The notes beneath the pieces are model-generated. The model was not told the origin of the DNA, ran no database searches, and worked only from the letters and a program-made list of their open reading frames with translations. 64,000 bases of DNA from Alteromonas sp. BMJM2 (GTDB taxonomy: Bacteria > Pseudomonadota > Gammaproteobacteria > Enterobacterales > Alteromonadaceae). Shown one piece after another: positions 26,632-34,248 of this stretch. The stretch is from assembly GCF_027257845.1 (NCBI RefSeq), contig NZ_JAPVOT010000007.1:169099-233098 (forward strand), in the 5' to 3' direction. Made by a program: the position numbers and the translations under genes. Within the stretch, counting starts at the first letter, position 1; every line of letters begins with the position of its first letter.

Positions 26632-26727
26632 AGCGGTATCTTCATTTTTCTTATTCACATTCCCTTAAGTATACAAAGAGCGTTTATTGAATGACAGCGC
26701 TAAACCCCTTCGCAACAATATTGCTAT
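26563..26727. repeat. Left direct repeat bounding the island
   Basis: About 165 bp covering the first 23 codons and upstream region of the EVE gene. It is about 90% identical by eye to 33998-34163, with scattered substitutions. Confidence 0.88.
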
Positions 26728-26933
26728 TGTTGAACTGGCGAAGTTACCGCTTTTGCGGGAAAAACGACTTTTCGCCCCAAACATATTGCAAACCCAAAAT
26801 GTTGGTGCTAAGTTCATTCTGTACAATTATTAAGCAGCTCGACTTTTACACTGATGCCAAGGGACTAATGGACGCCGCACGTTGATTTCCGCGAAGTATG
26901 GCTTAATGCGCACTGATACGTAAAGGATAATGT

Positions 26934-29489
26934 ATGTCGTACGATGTGTTTAAATTTGTAGCGTTGCGCCCGCCTGAAGCTACAAAAATAAAAAATAAAA
27001 AAAATACCATCACTCTCGCTTCTGTTTCTTCTTCAGAAGCTTTCACCATCTATTCACAGCTCAACCGTGTTGAAAAACAACAGGCGGAGTTCAAAGCCCT
27101 AGTGACCGAAATTGGCGCCGAAAAAGCACTGTCTGCTTTAATGATATCGGGAGTCGATGCTGCACTTATCAACAAAGTTATAGCAGTATCTGAATTAGAC
27201 TCAGACGATGTTGTCGTGCTGAATAACGAAACAACAAACACTGAGCCAAGCAACGTCAACCCAGTTGTGAACAGTTTACAACCAAACACGGTGCTTTCAG
27301 CTACTTTGAACCCAAACTTAGCCCGTTTTTTTCGCAATAATCGTTTTGATGGTATTAGGTTAAATGATACCAACGCATTAAATGAGGGGAACAGTGATAC
27401 CGCACTCAATGAAGGAAACGATGATTCGGTATTAAATGAAGGCCCTAATATCAATGTACTTGATGAGGGTATAGGTAGCGTGTTGGACGAAGGACCAACG
27501 CTCCCCGACTTAGATAACGTATTCAATGAGGGGCCTGGTATCGACGATAGAATAAATGAAGAAGATATCGATACGACCGCGAGTTTTTTCCGTCCAGTAG
27601 GTGTTGGCGATCTTCAAATTGTTCAACAAGAATTGCATCGTTATGAGTTGGGTGAAATTGCCTACGTTGAAAATGTACTTGCCAGCGAGTATAGAGAGCG
27701 CTCTCACAAACAAACGAATGAGCAGGAAGTAACTTTGTTTGAGGAAGAAGAAACTGAGCACTACATGGAAACAAACCTTCAAAGTTCAGAACGTTTCGAG
27801 CTGCAGCTAGCGTCTAAAGAAGAGATAGAAAAAAGAGCCAAGAACGAGCTTAGTATGAATGTGTCAGGTTCGTATGGGCCTACCGTTGAGGTGAAAGCGG
27901 GCATGCAGTTTTCAATCGAGAATGCCAAGCGTTCATCAAACGAGCGCTCAAGCCAATTTGCTCAAGAAGTAACAGAAAGCGCTGTTCAAAGAACTCAATC
28001 TCGGGTTAAAGAATCACGTAATGAAATTCAGCGTTCGAGAACAGAGCAATCGAATATCCATCGCTTCGATAATACGCAAAGTAGCGAGCATATCGCCGGT
28101 GTTTACCGTTATGTAGATAAAATCTATAAGATGCGCCTTGTAAACCGCGGTGTTCGTTTCTTCTATGAGTTTTATATCCCATCGCCAGGCGCATACCTGC
28201 GGCAACTTAGCGATAATCAACGCAAAAAACCTGCAGCAAACTTCCCTAAAGAGCCCGTGCTCAGAATTGCAGATATCACACCGAAAAATTACCAACGCTA
28301 CGTAGAAGAATGGGGAGTAAGAAATGCACCTGTTCCACCTGAGCCGAAGGGTGAAACGATGACGGAAGTAGCCTCTGATGCCGACTCGGGCTCAAACGGT
28401 GCGCAAAAAGTAAGAAAAGAAGGTTCACTATTAATCGAGCGTGACTACGAAATTACCTCTGTAAAAGTCTCGGTCACTGCTTTTAAACAGCACAGCACCG
28501 ACCCTGAAGTTTGGGTGACGATAGGAAGCGAAACACAACAAAAATCTGGGGGCTGGCCAAAACTAACAGGCTCTGACGATGCCACAGTTTTCGAGTTTGA
28601 GACTGCGAGAGGTCAGCGCGGTACACTCGGATTTTCGCTTTATGCACGACATGACGCAACTGTTCAACTTCTGATTCAGGTGGATACAAAACCAACTGAG
28701 CGCGCCATGACAGAATGGAAACACAAGGTGTATGATGCTATTTTCGAAGCCTATCAAGCGCAACTATCGGCTGCCAAAGCAGAGTATGCTGAAACCTTAG
28801 CCAACCAGTCTATAGGTGACCTAGTTGATGCTCCACCAGATCGTTTAAGGGAGCTAGAGCGCGACGAATTGAAGCGTTTGTGCTTGCAGCTTATGGGCGG
28901 AGAAGCGAAATTAGCAGAGGAGCGCGTAACCAATGAGAGTAGTTGGGATACGCCACTTGTTGTAGAGTCAAAAGAGGGACCAATGCTGGAAGGCAATTTG
29001 CCGATCAGCCGAAAACGCCTCGACCCGCTCGCAGTTGAAGTGCGGTTTGCTGAGCAGGCATTCGAATGGTCTAACATGTCATTTACCTTGTACCCTTACT
29101 ATTGGAATGAGCCGGATCAGTGGGCAAAACTAGTTGCCCTGAAGCATGCTGACCCTTTACATGCAAATTTCTTACGCTCAGGCATAGCAAGAGTACTAGT
29201 ACCTGTAAGACTTAATTTTGAAGATAGCGTACGTGACTTTGTTTATCGTGGGCGACCCGCATTGTATTCAACTGAACCTGCAAATATTACTGACGACAGA
29301 TGGCTGCCATTACATCAAGAAATGCGCGAAGCAACTCAGCGTCGACAGAAAGGCGATATTGAAGTAGATACTTGGTTAACGCGCATGTCTACCCCATTAG
29401 TAATGCTCGATACAAATGTGCAGGTTGATGAACATGGGCATATGATGCAACGGAAAAATGACGACGAAAGTGAAGAGGATAATGACTAA
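26934..29489 (+). CDS. Large protein of unknown function with an LNEG repeat tract (first gene of island operon)
   Basis: 851 residues, no signal peptide or membrane segment. Regions: a hydrophilic N-terminal part (1-145); an acidic repeat tract (147-210) with about seven copies of [LIF][ND]EG; a long charged, probably coiled-coil stretch rich in Glu, Gln, Arg and Ser (about 230-385, from YELGEIAYVENVLASEY); then GVYRYVDKIYKMRLVNRGVRFFYEFYIPSPGAYL-like beta sequence (about 387-420), a disordered linker (about 455-500) and a C-terminal domain with TLYPYYWNEPDQW. From memory, the ENVL and YRYVDKIY segments recall large uncharacterised bacterial proteins; I cannot name the family. It overlaps the MurE-like gene by 8 bp. 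Confidence 0.75.
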   Translation: MSYDVFKFVALRPPEATKIKNKKNTITLASVSSSEAFTIYSQLNRVEKQQAEFKALVTEIGAEKALSALMISGVDAALINKVIAVSELDSDDVVVLNNETTNTEPSNVNPVVNSLQPNTVLSATLNPNLARFFRNNRFDGIRLNDTNALNEGNSDTALNEGNDDSVLNEGPNINVLDEGIGSVLDEGPTLPDLDNVFNEGPGIDDRINEEDIDTTASFFRPVGVGDLQIVQQELHRYELGEIAYVENVLASEYRERSHKQTNEQEVTLFEEEETEHYMETNLQSSERFELQLASKEEIEKRAKNELSMNVSGSYGPTVEVKAGMQFSIENAKRSSNERSSQFAQEVTESAVQRTQSRVKESRNEIQRSRTEQSNIHRFDNTQSSEHIAGVYRYVDKIYKMRLVNRGVRFFYEFYIPSPGAYLRQLSDNQRKKPAANFPKEPVLRIADITPKNYQRYVEEWGVRNAPVPPEPKGETMTEVASDADSGSNGAQKVRKEGSLLIERDYEITSVKVSVTAFKQHSTDPEVWVTIGSETQQKSGGWPKLTGSDDATVFEFETARGQRGTLGFSLYARHDATVQLLIQVDTKPTERAMTEWKHKVYDAIFEAYQAQLSAAKAEYAETLANQSIGDLVDAPPDRLRELERDELKRLCLQLMGGEAKLAEERVTNESSWDTPLVVESKEGPMLEGNLPISRKRLDPLAVEVRFAEQAFEWSNMSFTLYPYYWNEPDQWAKLVALKHADPLHANFLRSGIARVLVPVRLNFEDSVRDFVYRGRPALYSTEPANITDDRWLPLHQEMREATQRRQKGDIEVDTWLTRMSTPLVMLDTNVQVDEHGHMMQRKNDDESEEDND
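27372..27563 (+). repeat. Coding repeat tract, motif Leu-(Asn/Asp)-Glu-Gly
   Basis: Residues 147-210 of the first island protein read as spaced units ALNEGN, ALNEGN, VLNEGP, VLDEGI, VLDEGP, VFNEGP, then RINEE. Codons differ between units, so selection acts on the protein level. Confidence 0.85.
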
Positions 29490-30600
29490 GATGTCAGGCT
29501 CACTACCACTAATAGTAGGAGTGACTGGCACTAACGGCAAAACCTCAGTCACAACAATGTTAGCGTCGTTGTTGAATAAATTCGGCATTCCAGCCGCCGC
29601 TATTGGACAGCGAATTGAAACACCCAATGGTGTGAGAGACCGCTCAGAGGTGCCTGCAGGTGTGAAAGGTCTTCCAAGTTATATCGCTTGGCTCACTCAG
29701 AAATACAGCCTAAAAGTGATTACCATCGAAGTATATAGTGCTGCGCTAGCAAAAGGTCTGCACCAGTTAGTAACTTATGATGCAGTTGCATTCACTAACA
29801 TAACCGAAGACCATATTAATGTGCATGGCGATTACGACGCCTACGTTCAAGCCAAATTAAGGATATTTTCGCACCTAGCGCCTCACGGCATCGTTATTTT
29901 AGACCCAAATGAGAGTGGTCTTCAGCCAGTATGCTCTCGATGTAAGGACCTCGGGCATGAGTACATTACGCCAGAGAAACATGCCACCCCCTTCGAATTA
30001 AGCTACCAAGAACAAAATTGTCGACTTGCGCTGTCATTAGCAGAGCAGCTTTTGCAAACTAGCCTACGGAATGTTCCAACAGACCATATTTCACAGGAGC
30101 AGTTACTGGAAAAAGTAATGCAACTAGATTCGCCTCCCGGACGTTATGAAAAATGGAGAATGCCAAATGGTGTGATAGCGGTAATAGACTTTGCTCACAA
30201 CCCTGGTGGCATAAAAACGGTTATCAGCAACACTCGAAATGCTTTCAAGAATAATGAAAGAGTCGGCTTTTTACTAAGCTCTAAAGGAGGATGGGGAGAA
30301 CAGAAGCGAACGTCCATGGCGAATGCTGCCAGCAGCGCTGACTTCGTAATTGTGAGCGATGATGACCCTAGGCAAGAGGACCCTGCGATTATTCGTTCGC
30401 AACTCGCCCACATGCATGGTTACCAAGAATGTTCGCCGCGCAGCCATGCTATTCATACTTTATGTGCGGCAATGAAAAAGGGCGATGTTGCCATTATTGC
30501 TGGTAGAGGCGCAGACCAACGTTGGGAAAGTTTAGTGGGTAGATATCCATACAGTGATGTTCATGTGTTACAGCAACTAGGTGGCAAAAAAATAACATGA
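29482..30600 (+). CDS. MurE-like Mur ligase family protein (second gene of island operon)
   Basis: 372 residues. It has the Mur ligase ATP site GVTGTNGKTSVT near its N terminus, the central FTNITEDHINVHGDYDAY and a lysine suited to carbamylation (VQAKL). The C-terminal domain shows GRYEKW, IDFAHNPGG, DDDPRQEDP (compare DNPR of MurE) and IIAGRGADQ. It lacks the usual N-terminal UDP-binding domain of MurE, so a nucleotide-sugar substrate is doubtful. It probably forms an amide bond on another carboxylate with ATP. The ATG at 29482 overlaps the previous stop as ATGACTAA, with GAAGAGG just upstream; a start at 29458 is less likely. Confidence 0.88.
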   Translation: MTKMSGSLPLIVGVTGTNGKTSVTTMLASLLNKFGIPAAAIGQRIETPNGVRDRSEVPAGVKGLPSYIAWLTQKYSLKVITIEVYSAALAKGLHQLVTYDAVAFTNITEDHINVHGDYDAYVQAKLRIFSHLAPHGIVILDPNESGLQPVCSRCKDLGHEYITPEKHATPFELSYQEQNCRLALSLAEQLLQTSLRNVPTDHISQEQLLEKVMQLDSPPGRYEKWRMPNGVIAVIDFAHNPGGIKTVISNTRNAFKNNERVGFLLSSKGGWGEQKRTSMANAASSADFVIVSDDDPRQEDPAIIRSQLAHMHGYQECSPRSHAIHTLCAAMKKGDVAIIAGRGADQRWESLVGRYPYSDVHVLQQLGGKKIT

Positions 30601-32951
30601 ATAAAGAAGCTCACTTTTTTAGCATTTCGGGTTACAACTTTAATCTGCCGAAGCGAAAAGACAAAACCTATAATGTAAATTACATGCATCGCAATGCGAC
30701 TAATCACGACGAGCTTGCAATCAATCGACTAAAAATGCTTTTCCAAAAAGAAGGGTTTCTGTTTGAGCAAAGCTGTCGGGAAATAAGTAATTCAAATACT
30801 GTGATGGTGCGAGCGCATATCATTTTTTTTGCTGATCGCAGTTTCGATTTCAGAAGAAGTGAAAGATTCAAAAAATTACCTAAAGACTTACCTCCGGCTA
30901 ATCCCGGCGTTACCCTCAGCTTTAGCGGAGCTGATTTGCACAATGGCATAGTGCGAATTCCAGACGAAGAAACACTTCGTAAAATCGCCCTAATGCAAGC
31001 ACCACCTTTTGATCGCAAAAGCACTATGTCGGGAGCTGAGTACGCTCAACATATACTTAAATTTAATAGAAAAAAAAGTGCCTACTATGATCAAGTTCAA
31101 TCGAAATGTGCTGTACGCCCATCAGATTGTGAATATACTCGTGGAAAAACCGGAGTAAACCTTTATCACTATTATTATAAAACCAAATATAACCGCCTAT
31201 ATCAGGAATACGGTGGTATATCGAGTTACCCCAAAACTTTCGGTGGATTCTTACGTTTATTTGATTGGTTTGTTGAAGCGAAGGATATTAGCTTAAGCCC
31301 TCTTGCCAAAGAGTTTGTGAGAGACTTATCAGACCATATTGACAATGGTGAGTTAGCAAAAGTACAAAATGTTCTATCAATTTCTGACATTTATGCGGCA
31401 ATAGAAGAGTTAGGTAAAGCTAGATCTATCGTCTTGGAGCTCTCTATTTTTTCTCACGCGTGGTGGGGAGGCCCCGTTCTAGTTAACAGCTTTGATGAAC
31501 GTTCGGACAGCAAAACGGGCTTGTGGTTTAAATACGATAGCAACAGTGCAAAACCCAGTGAATTTGCACAGAAATTTAGCGACGCTGAGTTTATCGCAGC
31601 ACCAATTAGAAACCCTTATGATAAAGATGCTCGTTCAGAATATGATTTTGTATCATCTAAAATACGCTTTCAACACTGGTTAAGAAGCACCTTTCCAGAC
31701 GGTGCCGACAATGTTCACGGGACATTAGATGACGAACAGTTGAAGTGGTTGAGAAAACAAGATTTTGCGATAAAAGGGAATTTAGCTCAGCGTAATGCTC
31801 ATGCCCAAAAATCGTTTAATGAAAACTCACGCGTATTATTATGGGGGTGCAGTGCAGTTAGGGTGCATAAGAAACTCATTGATGCTTTTCTTCGAAGTGA
31901 CTCTAAGCGTTATCGCAAGTCTTTTTCTAATAAAGAAAATATAAAGCAGAGGCTCACTCAATATTGGTCGCAACAACTATCCCTTTGGCAAACAGATCTA
32001 GAAGGACCCAAAATTGGCGATATTGAAAATATTCAAGCAAGCGGCATATCTTCTTACTACGAGCACATCAACCAAGTTAGTGCTGAAAAACCGCCCCTTT
32101 CTCACGCTTATCAACAGTCCAAAAGCATATCAACGTCGCCTCTGGGCCTAAAATATGGCTTAGTTTCCCCGTGCGATCCACTTCCTGAATCGAACGAGAG
32201 CATGAAAAGTAGTGATCGGATGCATAATGTGGTATTCCGGGCTAGTGACACGCCTTATATTTATGGTTTATCGAGCCCACCTAAATACTCAGACTGGGAA
32301 GAGTTGAAGAGCAATTCAAGCTTTATCGAAGCCTTGGGCATCTTTGGGCCCTTCCCTGAGGAATCAAACGCTTTGGCTAGTATTTCTGACAGTAAAAAAT
32401 ACTGGCAGCGATATGTTGATGAACGTGACAATGCCAATTCGATTTTCACAGAAGAACAGCTGCGCAAGGTACTCACCGCTGTTTCAGAGCGATTCAGACA
32501 CTCATGGACTATTCAAATTTCACCCTGTCTTATTCCAGAGTATATGGCAATTTATCAATCCTTTAATTGGATATTATCACTGTCATGGAGTGTTAAAGTT
32601 CATTCTGCGCCACCGGGCACTGGCACTTTATTTCAGAGCCAGCGTAGCGATAGTGTTTTTAAATCAAGGGTTAGCAAAGCCAAAAAGCGAACGCCTAAAA
32701 AAGTATTTTATCCTCTGAATGATATTGGGTATCAGCATAAAAACTACCGTGGATACGCAGAAAAAAATCAAGCCAGAATCAATTTTTATAGAGAGCTGTT
32801 TGGTGTTGATACAGCGAAAGACGAAATACTCAACGAAACGATAGGCTATTTTGTGCTAGATCCAAAAGATACTAGCTTTTGGAACTTTGTATCATGGCCC
32901 GCAATACGTGATGCATTAAGAGTAGAGTGGTTAGATAGACAAAACGAGTAA
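30597..32951 (+). CDS. Large protein of unknown function with possible His/Cys dyad (third gene of island operon)
   Basis: 784 residues, no signal peptide or membrane helix. I do not recognise the family with certainty. Two segments look like the ends of parallel beta strands carrying catalytic residues: LELSIFSHAWWGGPVLVNS (His287) and RVLLWGCSAVRVHKK (Cys418). A strand-His-Gly and strand-Cys order occurs in clan CD (caspase-like) peptidases, but the 131-residue spacing is long, so this is only a hypothesis. The N-terminal 120 residues and the C-terminal half are rich in aromatic and basic residues. Its ATG overlaps the ligase stop as ATGA, so the three genes form one coupled operon. Confidence 0.72.
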   Translation: MNKEAHFFSISGYNFNLPKRKDKTYNVNYMHRNATNHDELAINRLKMLFQKEGFLFEQSCREISNSNTVMVRAHIIFFADRSFDFRRSERFKKLPKDLPPANPGVTLSFSGADLHNGIVRIPDEETLRKIALMQAPPFDRKSTMSGAEYAQHILKFNRKKSAYYDQVQSKCAVRPSDCEYTRGKTGVNLYHYYYKTKYNRLYQEYGGISSYPKTFGGFLRLFDWFVEAKDISLSPLAKEFVRDLSDHIDNGELAKVQNVLSISDIYAAIEELGKARSIVLELSIFSHAWWGGPVLVNSFDERSDSKTGLWFKYDSNSAKPSEFAQKFSDAEFIAAPIRNPYDKDARSEYDFVSSKIRFQHWLRSTFPDGADNVHGTLDDEQLKWLRKQDFAIKGNLAQRNAHAQKSFNENSRVLLWGCSAVRVHKKLIDAFLRSDSKRYRKSFSNKENIKQRLTQYWSQQLSLWQTDLEGPKIGDIENIQASGISSYYEHINQVSAEKPPLSHAYQQSKSISTSPLGLKYGLVSPCDPLPESNESMKSSDRMHNVVFRASDTPYIYGLSSPPKYSDWEELKSNSSFIEALGIFGPFPEESNALASISDSKKYWQRYVDERDNANSIFTEEQLRKVLTAVSERFRHSWTIQISPCLIPEYMAIYQSFNWILSLSWSVKVHSAPPGTGTLFQSQRSDSVFKSRVSKAKKRTPKKVFYPLNDIGYQHKNYRGYAEKNQARINFYRELFGVDTAKDEILNETIGYFVLDPKDTSFWNFVSWPAIRDALRVEWLDRQNE

Positions 32952-33047
32952 CTAAACCCTAATCAGACAAGTTATAGGTCCAATCATATTCCTTCGATTC
33001 ATGGTGTCGAGAATCTGATGCATATTCAAGTGATGGTCTGTTTTTGT

Positions 33048-33080
33048 GTTTCGCTGGGTCGGTGACCGACCCAGCGAAAC
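33048..33080. repeat. Perfect 33-nt palindrome (16-bp arms, 1-nt centre)
   Basis: The left arm GTTTCGCTGGGTCGGT is exactly complementary to the right arm around a single G. It lies about 100 bp after the island operon. Neither strand has a T run after it, so it is not a normal intrinsic terminator. A second small hairpin (CGTTGC, GCAACG) follows near 33105-33122. Confidence 0.9.
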
Positions 33081-33235
33081 CAAAGTCACATTGAATGATA
33101 GAGTCGTTGCATGTGGCAACGTTCGGTGGAGCTCGAAGTGGCGGCATAAGAGAATCGTTTTTTCGCCAGGAAGAGCCTGCTTGGCAAAGTACGCCAAAAT
33201 CTTATGGGTAACAGCGGGGTCCGTAATACAAGCAA

Positions 33236-33772
33236 TTATCCTTTATTCTTCAATTTAAACACCAGAACATGCAGTAACCAAAGCAAAACAGTCCAAGAAA
33301 TAAGAAAAACAATAAACAACATCGACATATGTTCCCAAATAATATTTTTGATCAAAACGGACTCTGCCGGGTTATTTGGGTTTACGTAAATATCTATTGG
33401 TTCAGAAGCTGCAAACTTTCTCTTTAACTCTTGTCCTAATTCAAGCATGAAACCGTCGTCATATATATCGTACCAAGTTACTTTACTTCCGATATATTCT
33501 GTATCTCTAAAAATGTACTTATACCGAATACGAGGCGTATATAGCGTATATTGGCTTCGATTATCTCTAGTCGATGTTGTAACCGATTCCTCAATATAAA
33601 TATTTACTATCGCCGCTTTATTGGGTAGCCAATTAATAGAAAAAATTGGAACAGCTACTCCTTTAAATACCTGTATTGAGAATACGATTACAAATATTAG
33701 CGCTATTAAAGCGACAAAACAGACACCCAATCTGGCCTTTCTGAGTTCTGCGCTACTAACCTTTATTGTCAT
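33236..33772 (-). CDS. DUF3592-type membrane protein
   Basis: 178 residues with an N-terminal helix (about 15-37), a soluble beta domain (about 50-140) and a C-terminal helix (about 148-172). The middle part, with RIRYKYIFRDTEYIGSK and IDIYVNPNNPAESVL, is typical of DUF3592. Function is unknown. It converges on the island operon and lies inside the flanking repeats, so it is part of the inserted segment. Confidence 0.75.
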   Translation of the reverse strand: MTIKVSSAELRKARLGVCFVALIALIFVIVFSIQVFKGVAVPIFSINWLPNKAAIVNIYIEESVTTSTRDNRSQYTLYTPRIRYKYIFRDTEYIGSKVTWYDIYDDGFMLELGQELKRKFAASEPIDIYVNPNNPAESVLIKNIIWEHMSMLFIVFLISWTVLLWLLHVLVFKLKNKG

Positions 33773-33994
33773 AAAAGCACTCTTTTTAATTCATTTTTTA
33801 CGATATTGTCATGAAAGATAAGATACCCGCATTCCTAGCTCGAGCAGTCGCTTAATTTGCTGGGTTTTCTGTTCCAGCAATAGCAAAAAAGGAACACAGT
33901 AGATTAGCTGAACATTGTTATCACTGATAAAAAGGCGAATGTTTGCTGTGGCATGTAATTTTACGCTTACTAGTGTCTTGTGCCATCAAGGTAT
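33773..33994 (-). other. Right inner edge of the island, short open frame without a start
   Basis: Between the DUF3592 gene and the truncated EVE copy, the minus strand stays open for about 58 codons ending at 33809 (it reads FLLLLEQKTQQIKRLLELG near its end) but has no start codon until the last ten residues. It may be the tail of a lost gene or chance. No other feature was seen. Confidence 0.3.
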
Positions 33995-34066
33995 TTAGTT
34001 TGGCCGTTGTGCTAAATCATCAATAGAAAAAGCGTCGGGCTCGGTCTTAAACAACCAGTAAGCCAT
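33995..34066 (-). pseudogene. Truncated 5' copy of the EVE gene
   Basis: The frame starts MAYWLFKTEPDAFSIDDLAQ like the intact gene at 26631, runs 23 codons and meets a TAA formed at the repeat junction. It marks the original gene start next to ygiQ. Confidence 0.88.
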
Positions 34067-34163
34067 AGCGGTATCTTCATTTTTATTATTCACATTCCCT
34101 TAAGTATACAAAGGGCGCTTATTTAATGACAGCGCTATACCCCCACCGCAGCAACACTGCTAT
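33998..34163. repeat. Right direct repeat bounding the island
   Basis: This copies the EVE gene 5' end and promoter as in 26563-26727, with several substitutions. It is followed by the region upstream of ygiQ. Confidence 0.88.
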
Positions 34164-34248
34164 AATTACCGCTCATTTCTGAAAATTTGCCTAGGGCCAG
34201 CACGCCCAAGCTTTTCAGGCAAACTCTGTTTTTTTATATGTGATCATT

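Larger units (their letters stand above)
26563..34163. mobile_element. Genomic island between EVE gene and ygiQ, flanked by direct repeats
   Basis: The segment is bounded by two copies of the EVE gene 5' end. The left copy belongs to the intact gene, and the right copy is cut after 23 codons by a stop at the junction. Inside are a three-gene overlapping operon of unknown function, a perfect palindrome and a DUF3592 gene. No integrase, transposase or tRNA was found, so the mode of entry is unclear. The divergence of the repeats fits an element that brought its own EVE 5' end, or an old event. Confidence 0.75.

Noticed and set aside
26691..26885. 64-residue open frame between the EVE gene and the island operon
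   Set aside because: It overlaps the direct repeat and promoter area and has no similarity or ribosome site that I can see.
27372..27563. CRISPR-like spaced repeats
   Set aside because: The repetition is at protein level within a reading frame with varied codons and short spacers; there are no direct DNA repeats of CRISPR size and no cas genes in the window.
27050..27782. Minus-strand frames opposite the first island gene
   Set aside because: They mirror the repeat and coiled-coil codons of the large sense gene; the sense frame is longer and coupled to its neighbour.
33048..33080. Intrinsic terminator of the island operon
   Set aside because: The stem is perfect but neither strand has a T run after it.
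32952..33258. Overlapping 61-81-residue open frames on both strands around the palindrome
   Set aside because: Both run through the perfect palindrome, have no recognisable domain or ribosome site, and mirror one another, as chance frames over an inverted repeat do.
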